A stretch of DNA of 64,000 nt from Xenopus tropicalis (taxonomy: Eukaryota > Chordata > Amphibia > Anura > Pipidae): positions 57,914,222-57,978,221 of the forward strand of contig NC_030677.2 in the NCBI RefSeq assembly GCF_000004195.4, in the 5' to 3' direction. How positions within the stretch are numbered: position 1 is the stretch's first letter; each line of letters starts with the position of its first letter. Positions 20,961 through 32,504 of the stretch are shown here, in pieces. The notes under the pieces were generated by a model. It was not told the origin of the DNA. It searched no databases and worked only from the letters and a program-made list of their open reading frames with translations. Position numbers and translations under genes: made by a program.

Positions 20961-22432
20961 CCCTTCTTTATTGCACAGTATTCTTGGTGTTGTAGTTTAG
21001 CAACATTTTTTCTTTTTTGGACCACTGGTTAGGCATCCCAATTTGATTACTGCATGTATATTCTGTATGGTAATCCCTTTGGAAGAGCCACTCGGAATAC
21101 AAGGTTTTCAATAAAATTTGCCATGTTCTTTTAAATTGTTAGCCATTTGCCTAAAGATTCAACCTTTTTGGAAATTCATTAATGTTCCGTTAAACATTAA
21201 AGACATATAATATAAAAATTAAGAATGTGCCAGTAAATTATACTCCTCTAAATATAGAAGGATCGTGCTTATAAAGTTCCCTGTGCTTCTGGCAGGGACC
21301 ATTAGTACACGTCCACCCTTCATTTGAAATATGGACAGAGAACTGATTGGATCTATAGGGAGCTCCAATAAAGGGGCCATTTTTAGAGACAGGATTCATT
21401 TTTAGCCCAAAGTGAAACCAGCACCATAATTGCCTACAAAATTAGTTTATTTTCCATTTATCCAATATGTCTCCTTTAAAGGTATCTTTTTTTTTTTATT
21501 GCCATTAACACATGGATGTTTGATTATAATAAATGTTGATAATAAATGTTTCATTTAGACAAGTTTTCCTTATAAATAAATAAATGACCATTCGATATGG
21601 GAGTTTATTCAATATAGCAAAGAAAAACTGAAATTTACAAACTTGAAAATTGATAAATAAGCCCATTATTGTGCATACTGTTTTCTAAAACTGCAGATAT
21701 TTCAGTTAAAGTGGATTCTATTTAGTAACACCAACACTAAATTTCACCAGTACAAAAGGCCATAGTAACCATTCAGAAATTGGTTGGCCTCAATAAAAGA
21801 TCAGTGAGAGCAAATTGTCTTAACCCTTGGTTTATTGCTCCTGTGGTAGTAAAAAAAATTCCCCTGCATACTGTTTTTTGTTTACAACCCATTTCCTTCT
21901 GTTTGTAACATCGGAAAGAGCAAGCTTTTAAATTTTCACTAGATTTATTAACATTTTTAAAATTACAAGGTGGATATCAGGTGGACCCAGGAGCAGCTCC
22001 AAAGATTTATAATGTTCCATCAGTATTAATTAAACAAAGTCTTATAGTGAAGGACAAACACAGAAAACAAATTACATTGACAGGGAGGACAACTTGTTGG
22101 TTTTCGTATTATCTCTTATTACTGCAGTGCAAGTTCTCATATATGCAATATATCTGTAGTGCCTTTTCCAGTTGCTGTTTGTCATTTATGAATCATATTA
22201 ATTTCATTATTAGTTTATTTCACAGTTCTGGGAGTATTTTGGCAGATCATTACAATGCTTTATTATAGAATAGTTCATAAAAAGCCATGAACAAGTAATC
22301 ACAAACTCACATATGTAAGCCTGTAACCTATGGTTGTGATCCGGTGTTTGCTGTATTCTGACTTACTTGGAAATATTTATAGTTTACACATTAAAAAAGT
22401 TAAACAATGCTTATCTACTTATACTTTTCTAG
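20961..22432. other. ttc29: Intronic DNA between promoter and first coding exon
   Basis: AT-rich DNA. Bases 21540-21670 contain a fragment resembling the hairpin-MITE family (CATTCGATATGGGAGTTTAT, AAAATTGATAAATAAGCCC). Nothing else is recognised. Confidence 0.45.
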
Positions 22433-22551
22433 AAGAGAATGAGTGCAGTTCCAGCTATGCCAAGGCAAAGTCTGCAACGCTTTCCTAGCCTTGTGCATCA
22501 AAGGAAAGTCCCTGCTCAACCAAAAGAGCTACCTCAAAAGGCTAACTACAA
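22433..22551 (+). CDS. ttc29: ttc29 coding exon with start codon (tetratricopeptide repeat protein 29)
   Basis: This exon is preceded by a pyrimidine-rich acceptor ending in TTCTAG and followed by GTAAGC. The start codon is ATG at 22439-22441, six bases into the exon, with A at -3. It encodes 37 residues plus two bases of the next codon. The peptide begins [18 protein letters not shown] and is basic and proline-rich, like the unstructured N-terminus of vertebrate TTC29. TTC29 is an axonemal protein linked to dynein and needed for sperm flagellar movement (established for the family). The call depends mainly on the downstream exon at 49629, which is well conserved. The phase (two bases, AA) joins the exon at 28565 exactly. 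The exon is too short for a simple ORF screen. Confidence 0.8.
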
Positions 22552-22818
22552 GTAAGCATCTCTTGCATTTTTCAAACTCTCTAAATAAACATTATTATCT
22601 AATTATTATCAAATAGTGGAACAGTTTAATTGCCCTTTTTTGTTTGGTCTTCTTAATATTTGCTTACATTTGACTCTATTGGAGATAGATATAATTCTTA
22701 GCTTTCTGGATATTGAGTTTTCAAGATAACTTATCCCATACTTGTACAATGTTATATTTTAATTTATATATATATATAGTAGAAAATTCAGAAGGTCAGA
22801 GTAGCTGTATGCTAAGAT

Positions 22819-23031
22819 CAGGGTCGAACTGGGCCGCCGGCCCAGACCCGACCTTTGTAGCGCTCTCCCTCCCGACTACTCCTCCCCTGACGCGTCAAAT
22901 TTACGCGCTCGGAGGAGGACGTCGGGAGGGGGGCCCTGCGAGGGGGGTTGGGGGGCTCCTGCGGGGGGGGGTTAGGGGACGTGCCTAGCTGGGGGCACCT
23001 GCAGGGCCCTTCACCCTCCAGTCCGACCCTG
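22819..23031. mobile_element. 213-bp hAT-type MITE with perfect 8-bp duplication
   Basis: The termini are CAGGGTCGAACTGGGCCG and (right) CCAGTCCGACCCTG. They are flanked by identical GCTAAGAT at 22811-22818 and 23032-23039. The interior is very GC-rich with G-runs and CGCGTCAAATTTACGCG palindromic words, in sharp contrast to the AT-rich intron. Non-coding. Related right-end fragments (CCCAGTCTGACCCTG or CCAGTCCAATCCTG) are at 63521 and about 34255. Confidence 0.92.
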
Positions 23032-24112
23032 GCTAAGATCTTGTGCTTGTGAAATCAGTGTCAGGGATTTATATTCACTTTCATTTCAAGGGAATGTAAT
23101 ATATTTCGCTAACAGAAAAAATAGTTGCAATGGCACAAAATTTTAGCTTTGTGACAAATGTTGCATTTGCGTGACAGAAAAATATTGTTTGCAAACAATT
23201 TGTATGTATTTTGACAGTAGGTTTCTGATTGCATATTGTTTTGTTTGAGCCAGTGTTCAGTGTATGTAATAAAACTTCTTAAGTTTTTTTCGCATTTAGA
23301 TTTACGCCATCTTCAAGCACATGTTAAACATTCACAATGTAATAAATGTTTAGTGAACAGTATTACATTGCAAGCAGCAATAAATATTTGCAAACATTTT
23401 TTATTAAAATCCTCCCATGCACCCTGAGTGCTTTTTTAGAGTACATAGATGGTTCACTTTCTTTAAGGCAGTAGAAGTTAGACTTTACTTACTAGGAGGA
23501 TTAATGGACAAAAAAAAACCTCCAGATCCTCATGGAGTAACCCCACAAATCTTTAGAAAGCCTTTTAGCTGGCACTCTTCTACTGTATGAAAAAGAATGA
23601 TTCAAAATGTCAGGGGATAAAGTTTTCCCATAAACTGCAAGATCTGCTCGTTTGATGAGATGGGCAATATCAGATCACATTGATGGATACGGGATGTCAG
23701 GATGAGGACCTTACCCTAACAGCCTGTATCGATCCAATCAATTTTTAAATGGTTCCGATGAGTCGGATGGGTCCATCTGAGGGCTCCATACACGGCCCAA
23801 TAAACTGCCAACTCAAAGTGTTTTATTTGCCTGGGTATGGCCACCTTAAGTGGAAACTTGATGCCATTCCTATTTTCAATATTATGCTGTGAAGGTTCTG
23901 CAATAGATAAGAATTACTTATTACTTACACTATTTGCAAGTGTTTACAACAAAGTATGGTTTATCTAGAGAACTCTATATGCACATTTACTAATAATTGG
24001 CTGAAGGATTGTGTGCAAAAGGCAGCAGATTCACCCTTCAGTTAGATAAAACATACCCCCCCCAGAAAGCGGGCCAGTCCCGGTTTTAATAGCGCATCCC
24101 ATTGTCCCGGGT

Positions 24113-24363
24113 AGTTCCATGAATGTCCCACATACGGAAAAGCGGGACATTCATGGAACTATCCCTGACAGCGGGATGTGCTGGCTGCAGCCAGGTGTCC
24201 TTCTTCTTCAGCGGTTCCTCTTGTTATGTGGCTCCTTGTTCGGCAGCGACAGGCCCTTTTATAAGGTTGCGCCCTGTGCGTATTGACGTCACACGTACGC
24301 ACGGGGCGCAACCTTATAAAAGGGCCTGTCGCCGCCGCATAAGGACAGGAGCCGCTGAAGAAG
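24113..24363. repeat. Pair of hairpins preceding a G-rich minisatellite
   Basis: The first hairpin (24115-24163) pairs GTTCCATGAATGTCCC with its complement. The second (24203-24363) has arms of about 70 bp, from CTTCTTCAGCGGTTCC to GGAGCCGCTGAAGAAG, around a centre with GACGTCAC. Arm mismatches are few. This probably forms the head of a mobile unit whose tail is the following minisatellite. Confidence 0.8.
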
Positions 24364-24375
24364 AAGCAGCATCTA

Positions 24376-24932
24376 TGGTGGGTACTGTGTATGGGGGGCA
24401 CAGTTTATGGGTGCAATTGGGCACACTTTCTATTGGGGGCATTGTGTATGGGGGTACTTTCTATGGGGGAACTGTCTATGGGAGCAATTGGGGGCACTTT
24501 CTATGGGGGGTACTGTCTATGGGGGCACTTTCTACGGGGGGGGAACTGTCTATAGGGGGTACTGTCTATGGGTGCAATTGGGGGCGCTTTCAATGGAGGC
24601 ATTGTGTATGGGGGGTACTTTCTATGGGGGCAATTGGGGGCACTTTCTATGGGGGGTACTGTCTATGGGGGCACTTTCTACGGGGGTACTGTCTATGGGG
24701 GCACTTTCTATGGGGGTTACTGTCTGGGGGCAATTGGGGCACTTTCTATGGGGGGCACTGTGTATGGGGCACTGTGTATGGGGGGTACTGTCTATGGGGG
24801 CACTGTGTATATGGGTACTGTGTATGGGGGCACTGTGTATGGGGGGCACTGTTCATGGGGGGTACTGTCTATGGGGGGGCACTGTATGGGGGAACTGTCT
24901 ATTGGGCCATTGGGGGTACTGTGTATGGGCGG
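24376..24932. repeat. G-rich minisatellite, ~15-28 bp units
   Basis: Variant units are built on TACTGTCTATGGGGG and CACTTTCTATGGGGG, with an optional GCAATTGGGGG insert, over about 550 bp. All three forward frames stay open for long stretches and encode glycine-tyrosine-tryptophan repeats; I treat these as artefacts. The G-runs are regularly spaced, so quadruplex formation is plausible. Confidence 0.9.
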
Positions 24933-25098
24933 GCAAAACTGGTACATAGTTTGCAATATACATTTGTTACAAATTTGTAATGGTTTTTGAGTTATTTGTA
25001 TATATAATTGCTATTAAAAGCAGTGTTTGTTCTTTTCTATTCCCTGCCCTGGGGGCTCTAACTGTTGAAACAATGTAACACAAGGCAGCAGACTGACA

Positions 25099-28000
25099 TA
25101 GTTACATAGTTACATAGTTACATAGGGTTGAAAAAAGACCTGTGTCCATCAAGTTCAACCCATCCAAGTAAACCCAGCACACCTAACCCACACCTACCAA
25201 TCTATACTCACATACATAAACTATAAATACAACCACTAGTACTAACTGTAGATATTAGTATCACAATAGCCTTGGATATTCTGATTGATCAAGAACTCAT
25301 CCAGGCCCCTCTTAAAGGCATTAACAGAATCTGCCATTACCACATCACTAGGAAGGGCATTCCATAACCTCACTGCCCTCACCGTGAAAAACCACCTACG
25401 CTGCTTCAAATGGAAGCTCCGTTCCTCTAATCTAAAGGGGTGACCTCTGGTGCGTTGATTGTTTTTATGGGAAAAAAGAACATCCCCCAACTGCCTATAA
25501 TCCCCTCTAATGTACTTGTACAGAGTAATCATGTCCCCTCGCAAGCGCCTCTTTTCCAGAGAAAACAACCCCAACCTCGACAGTCTAACCTCATAGTTTA
25601 AATCTTCCATCCCCTTAACCAGTTTAGTTGCACGTCTCTGCACTCTCTCCAGCTCATTAATATCCTTCTTAAGGACTGGAGCCCAAAACTGCACTGCATA
25701 CTCAAGGTGAGGCCTTACCAGGGACCTATAAAGGGGCAAAATTATGTTCTCATCCCTTGAGTCAATGCCCTTTTTTATACAAGACAGCACTTTATTTGCT
25801 TTAGTAGCCACAGAATGACACTGCCTGGAATTAGACAACTTGTTATCAACAAAAACCCCTAGATCCTTCTCCATTAAGGAAACCCCCAACACACTACCAT
25901 TCAGTAGATAGTTTGCGTTTATATTATTTCTACCAAAGTGCATAACTTTGCACTTATCAACATTGAACCTCATTTTCCAGTTTGCTGCCCAGTTATCTAA
26001 TTTTGTCAAATCGCTCTGCAAAGCGGCAGCATCCTGCATGGAACTTATAGTTTTGCACAATTTAGTGTCATCAGCAAAAATAGAAACAATACTGTCTATG
26101 CCCACCTCCAGGTCATTAATAAACAAGTTAAACAGCAAAGGCCCAAGGACTGACCCCTGCGGTACTCCACTAACCACACTGGTCCAATTAGAAAATGTTC
26201 CATTTACAACCACTCTTTGTACTCTATCCTTCAGCCAGTTCTCTATCCAATTACAAATATTATGTTCTAGGCCAATATTCCTTAATTTGATCATTAACCT
26301 TCTGTGAGGTACTGTATCAAACGCTTTAGCAAAGTCCAAGTAGATGACATCAACTGCCATTCCAGCATCAAGGTTCCTACTCACCTCCTCATAAAAGGCA
26401 ACTAAATTAGTCTGGCAAGATCTGTTACGCATAAAACCATGCTGGCACAAACTAATAGTATTGTGAACTGCAATGTATTCAAGTACCCTATCCCTTATTA
26501 CCCCTTCCAAAAGTTTTCCTACTACTGATGTCAGACTAACAGGCCTATAGTTTTCAGGCTGAGAACGGGATCCCTTTTTAAATAACGGCACCACATTAGC
26601 AATCCGCCAGTCTCTTGGCACCATGCCAGACCTCAATGAATCCTGAAAAATTAAGTGAAGAGGTTTGGCAATCACAGCGCTCAGCTCATTTAATACCCTG
26701 GGATGAATCCCATCCGGCCCTGGACCTTTGTTTACCTTTACATGTTCAAGTCTCTTTTGAATTTCCTCCCGAGTGACCCATGCGTCAGTAGCTAAATTAC
26801 TAGAACTGGGCATATTACAAGGGAAGCCTTCATTATCTGGCTCCTCAGATGTATAGACAGATGAAAAATAAGAGTTCAAAATTTCAGCTTTTTCCCCGTT
26901 TTCATCAACCAACGTACCCCCCCGTGATAATAAAGTTCCCACCCCTTCTTGCTTCATTTTTTTACTATTCACATAATTAAAAAATAATTTTGGATTCTTT
27001 TTACTCCTAGCAGCAATATCCCTTTCCATCTCTATTTTAGCTTGCCTGATAGCTTTTTTGCATGCTTTATTTGCTTCCTTGTACCTGATGAAAGTTTCTG
27101 CTGTCCCAGCTAACTTGAATGCCCTAAAAGCACATTTTTTCTTACCAACCTCGACAATAACACTTTTATTCAGCCATAAAGGTTTTGCTTTGCGATGCCT
27201 CTCCTTGCTTACTAGGGGGATATACTGTTGCGTATACCTACAAAGCAATGTTTTAAAGATGTTCCATTTTCCTTCTGTGTCTAACCCCATGAAAAGCCTT
27301 TCCCAGTTGACACATTGCAGAGATGCCCTTATACTGGCAAAGTCTGCACGTCTAAAATTGAGTGTTTTAGTTACTCCCTTATAGCGCTGTCTCTGCAGCA
27401 TTATCTCAAAGGAGACCATGTTGTGATCACTGTTCCCCAAATGCTCACCCACACAAATGTTAGAGATAAGTTCATTATTATTAGAAATCACCAGGTCCAA
27501 AATAGCGTCATTCCTAGTGGGTTCTTGAACTGCCTGAAATAAAAAGTTGTCATTTAGCATATTTACAAACCTACTAGCTTTTTCTGACTTAGCCACCCCA
27601 TTACTCCAGTCAATGTCCGGATAATTAAAGTCCCCCATAACAACAACTTGACCCAGTTTTGAAGCCTCCTCCATTTGCAACAATAGCTGGGCCTCATCCC
27701 CCTCATCTATACGGGGTGGTTTATAACATACACCAATGATCATTTTCTTTGTGACCTTCAGCCCTACTGAAATTTCTACCCAAAGAGATTCGACGTTTTC
27801 ATTGGTAATGTCTTTATTACATGGCTTTAAGTCTGACTTTACGTAAAGACAAACCCCTCCACCCTTTTTAATCTCTCTGTCCCTCCTAAAAAGTGTATAC
27901 CCATTTAAATTCACAGCCCAGTCGCATTTATCATCCCACCAGGTCTCAGTGATACCTATTAAATCATAATTTTCAATACATGCAATAGCTTGCAGCTCCC

Positions 28001-28129
28001 CTAATTTACCCGACAAGCTACGCGCATTAGCCAGCATGCAGCGGAGATTATTACTTCTCCCTCTGATGTTTACATTAGCTAAGGGAGAATTAGAGCTAAG
28101 GCAATTATGAGACTGCTTTCCTTGTAACG
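25099..28129 (-). mobile_element. Near-complete CR1 LINE, antisense to ttc29
   Basis: The element runs right to left. Its 3' end at 25099-25125 consists of short (ACATAGTT)n repeats, and its 5' end at about 28129 is set by comparison with uninterrupted MITE copies. The 3' untranslated tail is only about 140 bp. The 3' terminal sequence recurs on the + strand at 47300-47595 and 55757-55880. The 5' end is truncated, as is usual for CR1, but the whole endonuclease and reverse transcriptase region is present. CR1 elements move by target-primed reverse transcription and do not excise. Confidence 0.93.
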
Positions 28130-28163
28130 GACCTGCCTTGCTGGAGAAGACTGACCTTTGCAA
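25242..28163 (-). CDS. CR1 endonuclease-reverse transcriptase (ORF2), uninterrupted
   Basis: A 973-codon frame without stops. Residues about 40-260 are an apurinic-like endonuclease: N46 in ANARS, E73 in ITETWW, YKPP at 147-150, D178/N180 in GDFN, and S245-D246-H247 in NSDHN. Residues about 475-760 are the reverse transcriptase: KGPGPDG, YLDFAKAFD (D610), GVPQGSVLGP and the catalytic FADDT (D698/D699). A C-terminal region follows that includes QRRATKLVKG. All visible catalytic residues are intact. The first 11 or so residues (MQRSVFSSKAG) are encoded by the host MITE, so the ATG is fortuitous and the native N-terminus is missing. The intact frame points to a young insertion. Confidence 0.93.
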   Translation of the reverse strand: MQRSVFSSKAGPLQGKQSHNCLSSNSPLANVNIRGRSNNLRCMLANARSLSGKLGELQAIACIENYDLIGITETWWDDKCDWAVNLNGYTLFRRDREIKKGGGVCLYVKSDLKPCNKDITNENVESLWVEISVGLKVTKKMIIGVCYKPPRIDEGDEAQLLLQMEEASKLGQVVVMGDFNYPDIDWSNGVAKSEKASRFVNMLNDNFLFQAVQEPTRNDAILDLVISNNNELISNICVGEHLGNSDHNMVSFEIMLQRQRYKGVTKTLNFRRADFASIRASLQCVNWERLFMGLDTEGKWNIFKTLLCRYTQQYIPLVSKERHRKAKPLWLNKSVIVEVGKKKCAFRAFKLAGTAETFIRYKEANKACKKAIRQAKIEMERDIAARSKKNPKLFFNYVNSKKMKQEGVGTLLSRGGTLVDENGEKAEILNSYFSSVYTSEEPDNEGFPCNMPSSSNLATDAWVTREEIQKRLEHVKVNKGPGPDGIHPRVLNELSAVIAKPLHLIFQDSLRSGMVPRDWRIANVVPLFKKGSRSQPENYRPVSLTSVVGKLLEGVIRDRVLEYIAVHNTISLCQHGFMRNRSCQTNLVAFYEEVSRNLDAGMAVDVIYLDFAKAFDTVPHRRLMIKLRNIGLEHNICNWIENWLKDRVQRVVVNGTFSNWTSVVSGVPQGSVLGPLLFNLFINDLEVGIDSIVSIFADDTKLCKTISSMQDAAALQSDLTKLDNWAANWKMRFNVDKCKVMHFGRNNINANYLLNGSVLGVSLMEKDLGVFVDNKLSNSRQCHSVATKANKVLSCIKKGIDSRDENIILPLYRSLVRPHLEYAVQFWAPVLKKDINELERVQRRATKLVKGMEDLNYEVRLSRLGLFSLEKRRLRGDMITLYKYIRGDYRQLGDVLFSHKNNQRTRGHPFRLEERSFHLKQRRWFFTVRAVRLWNALPSDVVMADSVNAFKRGLDEFLINQNIQGYCDTNIYS

Positions 28164-28564
28164 TATTGTTTAAAAAGTAACAGCCAGCAATTCAGCAAAT
28201 GCTGCTTTTAATAGCAATTACATTTACACATAACTTTTAAAGCACTGAAAATTTGTAATAAATTCATATTGGAAAGTTGCTTACAAATTATGTTTTCTTT
28301 TATTAGGCAAAAACTTGTTTTTGGGGTTGACGCCCTTTAAAAACACGCAGTGACATTTTTCAAATATTAGAATCAGTTAATATAGTGTTTATATATTGTC
28401 TTTGCCTACATAAAAATAACGATTCTTTTGTAGACTTACTAAATAGTTTCTGATATGAGGTTGTTGGAATTGTTATACATTATGTATTTCACATACTGGT
28501 GGTTTCCTGAGTTTAATACCTTTCTGAGCCTCACTGAAATTTCTTTGCTTTTATTTTAATTTAG

Positions 28565-28648
28565 GATTCACTTGATCAGGGACAGAGGTGTCAGAGATCA
28601 TAATCAGCAAAAGAATATCAAAGAGCTATCAAAAGAGGAAACTGCAAT
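28565..28648 (+). CDS. ttc29: ttc29 second coding exon
   Basis: The 84-bp exon lies between an acceptor (TTTTAATTTAG) and the consensus donor GTAAGT. Joined to the previous exon (AA+G = Lys) it stays open and encodes a charged helix-like stretch ending [11 protein letters not shown], which matches the conserved GLSKEE segment of vertebrate TTC29 just before its TPR region. It leaves two bases (AT) for the next exon. The upstream intron (22552-28564) holds a hAT MITE, a G-rich minisatellite and an antisense CR1 LINE. That LINE ends only about 440 bp before this exon. Confidence 0.85.
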
Positions 28649-29354
28649 GTAAGTCTACTAGGTCTGAAATGTACAATCATTTTTTTTTTTTTTGCTATGG
28701 AAGACGAATTGGCGACATAACAAAAATGGTTGGAATAATTTCATACATATTTGTTCTGTGGTTGTCTTCCTTTCATTAACTATTCATTGCTTTTATACAA
28801 GATATTGTTACATAAAATACAAAACGTTTTTAAAGAAACAAGAGACGCTAAGCAGGTGCTTGTATCAAGATGTTCTGTATGTTGCGTGTGCTACTGCGAT
28901 ACAGTGGAGCTTGTAACTAAACAATCTGAGAATAAAAATAATATTGATAATCATGGTAAGTTATACTTTTATTAGATTATACCTGTCATCCTTTCTATAA
29001 CATGATTTGTGTGTTATAACTATTGTTGGTTTTCATTTTTTGCCAAGTTAGTTGCATTGCAGAAGATTTTATTAGTCTGATTGTTTAAGATCTATGTGTT
29101 TTCTAATTCATAGGGCATCTGCCATAATAGCTGCCTTAGAAAGGATTTTGAAGCTTTATTTTTGTCTGGACCTCACCTACACTTTAGTGCTATGGCGCAC
29201 TGAGCAATTTTGTGCACAGGAGAATAAACGCCTGAATATACCTTGCCGTTACCCTATATGTAAATTTTAGTCAGTCACTCAGATTGCATATTTGCCCGAA
29301 AATGCTTGCTGATACTCAGGTGATTACAGGATTTAAATAGCATATTAATGTTAA

Positions 29355-29630
29355 AGGAAACATATAGGATAATCTAAAAATCACTATCAGGTCAGACTAG
29401 CTGCTGATTGGTTCCTATGCTACCGTGCAATGTGCTGAGTGCTGCCAGCTTCCCTGCACAGCCTGGGAAAGGAGGCAAGAGAAAGTGTAAAGGAAGGGTG
29501 CAACTAATAGGGTTTTTGCAGAAATTTTCAATAAATTACCCCAAAACAGGTTTTTTGAGAAGATTCTTCCTGTATTTAAAAAAAGTATAATGCATTGGTA
29601 CATTTTTGATTTTCACAAAATATGTCTCCT
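29355..29630. mobile_element. TTAA-type palindromic MITE
   Basis: The left end is TTAA|AGGAAACATATAGGATAA and the right end is ATATGTCTCCT|TCAA, so the right duplication differs by one base. 276 bp, non-coding. The termini resemble the Kolobok-like elements of this window but the interior is different. Confidence 0.6.
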
Positions 29631-31601
29631 TCAAATTAATATAAATCACTAGAAGGAATGCCACTCATCAAGGCAGGTAAAATCGTGGGTCACATCTAAT
29701 CAGACTGGAACAAAGAGCATATAAACAGCAAAACCTAAAATAAAAGGATGAATATGAATGAATATTAAAGTATAAAAAATACAATATATTTTTTGCTTGT
29801 TATTGTTATCGTTGACTGAAAAGTTGATTTCAGTGTGCAACCTTCAGCTCTCCACTTGTGGAGCTACAAATCCCTGTAGCTTTTATTTAGCTGCGGAGGA
29901 AAGTGCAGTAATAGGGGGACTACAGAAAAGATATTGCTTTTTAAAACAAAATAATAATGTTTAAAAGGTTAGACAATAGTGTTAGTAATTAATAATGAAC
30001 TTATTTTTTACAATCACTACACAAATATTTTGACTGATTTTTTAAAATGTTTATCATTTTATGTAGATTTTTTAAATCATATTTTAGATTCTGTAAGAAT
30101 TGTTTTTCTTTAGCAATATATTGGAATGTAAAATGAAATGCAAAATATGTAGCAAATATATAACCTTGAAGAAGTTTTCATGTATTCCTGCTTTCAGCTG
30201 ATTCCCTTTGTTTATGGGTCCCTCAGAATCATATTTAGAATTTGTACCTTTTTATTTATCTGACGGTTACTCTCATGGTTACATTGTAACAACTTAGTTA
30301 ACATCCAAACAAAAAAAATTATGCCTTTATTACATGCATACAGCAGACAGAAAATTGTAATATTTCTCCATAAAAAGGTTAAAAAAAGTTCTAATAAAGT
30401 CCTGCACATTATGTACAACTTCACTTTCTAAACTCTGTAAAAGAAACTTTCATATTTAATGGGAAGTCATGAATTATTCCATTTATTATCCTCATCCTCC
30501 TTTCAAAGACATGATCTGGATAAAAGGCGGGGTGAATAATTTAGAAAAAAAATGAAATGCATTTTTAATGTGAAGGTGCAAACTACAGATTCTCATGACT
30601 ATTAGCTAGTGCAGAGGAAACAGAATTTTACTTGCAAAAACTCATCAAACCTTAAATTACATGACATACTTCTGTAATAAAATACAGAAGAAAGAAAAGT
30701 TTCTGTGCAAGTTGCTTTTATTAATTTTGTCAAGTTGAAAAGTTTGGAGTGTCTTTCAACATAACGTTCATCCTGCAGTTGTAAATTTCCCATAACAGTT
30801 CAAATTTGTTTTGATCCAGTCGCTGTTTCTTAAAGATATTGCTTACAATGTTTGTTTAGCACAAAATACAGCACCATTGTAGTGTCAACACACACTTCTT
30901 CATTTATTTGTGACTGCATGCAATAATCATTTTGACTTTTCCAGCAACTGTCAACTGCAACATTAAGAATAACAGATATTAGTTTCTTCTGATTCAGTCA
31001 TGATGCTAAAAATCCTTTTTCCTGAAAAGCAGAGATTAAATTGTAGACCCCATAGCTATTTTTGTTCCATAAACTGGTTTTCGTGACAATAAGGGTGTGA
31101 CTGGGTATATTATGCACAGCAGATCCTAACCAGAATACAAACTATAAAAATAGTTTTCAAAGTGCACTGAGATAGCAGAAAGAGCACACAGGGAAAAGTG
31201 ACAGAAGGATGAGGGAAGAGACAAAAAGGAGGAAGATGTGGTCAGAAAGAAAGTAAAAGGTTTATGACAAACCAAGGGGGAACATACACCCAGGAAACAA
31301 AGAGTAGCAGAAATAAGAATTCTAATAAGCCAGATTTCAGTTTATCTTTACTGAAATATTATTTATGATAAAGAATCATGCCTCCTTTTTTTTTATTTGT
31401 GATTTCACTTCAGATTTTTAACTAAATGAAACAGGTGCAAGGTAAAATAACTAGTACAAAGTGTTTGTTTGGCCTTTAACCCCTTCTTTGAACACACAAA
31501 AGGTGCACCCTGCTCTAAATACTATGGTGCTCCTCCTTGTGGAAGTCTTTAAGTACAAGAACCCTTTAAAACAATGCACAAGAAGTAGATGCAAATGCTT
31601 A

Positions 31602-32178
31602 GGGGCTGATTTACTAATCCACGAATCCGAATTCCGAATGGGAAAAAATCGGATTGGAAACAAACATTTTGCGATTTTTTTCGTAAATTGTCACAACTTT
31701 TTCGTAGCCATTACGATTTGCTCGTAAATTGTCGCAACTTTTTCGTAGCCATTACGACTTGCTCGTAAATTGTCGCGACTTTTTCATAGCCATTACGACT
31801 TGCTTGTATATTGTCGCAACTTTTTCGTATTGAGCGCTCGTAAAAGGCGGGCAAACTTTTACGACTTTGCATGATTTTGGAAGCCTCCCATAGGACTCAA
31901 TGGCACTCTGCAGCTCCAACCTGGCCCAAGGAAAGTCACGATACTGAAGCTTGAATGAATCCGAAACTTTCGTACTCGGCACAACGGCTACGAAAAAGTC
32001 ACGACAATTTACGAGAAAGTCGTAATGGCTATGAAAAAGTTGCGACAATTTACGAGCAAGTCGTAAAGGCTATGAAAAAGTTGCGGCAATTTACGAAAAA
32101 AATCGCAAAATACCGATCATTACGAAAAAAACGCATTCGGACACTTTTCGGCCGTTCGTGGATTAGTAAATGTGCCCC
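31602..32178. mobile_element. Harbinger-type hairpin MITE, intact
   Basis: The termini GGGGCTGATTTACTAATCCA and GTGGATTAGTAAATGTGCCCC are inverted repeats flanked by TTA at 31599-31601 and 32179-32181, the TWA target of the PIF/Harbinger group. The interior is made of CG-containing words (TCGTAAATTGTCGCAACTTT) repeated several times on both arms, so nearly the whole 577 bp can fold back. Confidence 0.88.
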
Positions 32179-32504
32179 TTAGTGTATGGCAATCTCAGGG
32201 TCATAAATTTGCAAAACTAGCACTCCGACGCAAAAAATAAAAAAAAAAGCAACTCTGAATTAGATACAATAAAATCCGTTTTATTATTGTGAATTGAAAA
32301 GCAGAATTCAACACCACCACAACTGCATGACGTGGATTTGTGTCCTTAATCATAGGGTTGGGTAGTACCCCAACGCCTGTGCCTGCCCATGAGTAAATAA
32401 GCCTTATATTGTAGATTTATAACATTTTCTGCAAGGCAATAATTATTTCACAATAGTCAACAAAATACCCAATTTAAGGGTATTAATATATATATATTAT
32501 ATAT

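Larger units (their letters stand above)
24949..28336 (+). mobile_element. TTAA-type (Kolobok-like) MITE, truncated left, split by a CR1 insertion
   Basis: Bases 24949-25098 and 28129-28336 together match the copies at 45610-46013 and 46403-46756. The shared words are ATATATAATTGCT, CAGTGTTTGT, TAGCAATTACATTTACA and GGGTTGACGCCCT|TTAA. The left ~60 bp are missing next to the minisatellite. The CR1 LINE lies precisely between GACTGACA and GACCTG, which are adjacent in the copy at 45838-45851. Confidence 0.8.

Noticed and set aside
24123..24990. Long overlapping open frames (up to 285 codons) in all forward frames encoding Gly-Tyr-Trp-rich repeats
   Set aside because: They follow the minisatellite period and appear in several frames at once; no homologous protein type or splice context.
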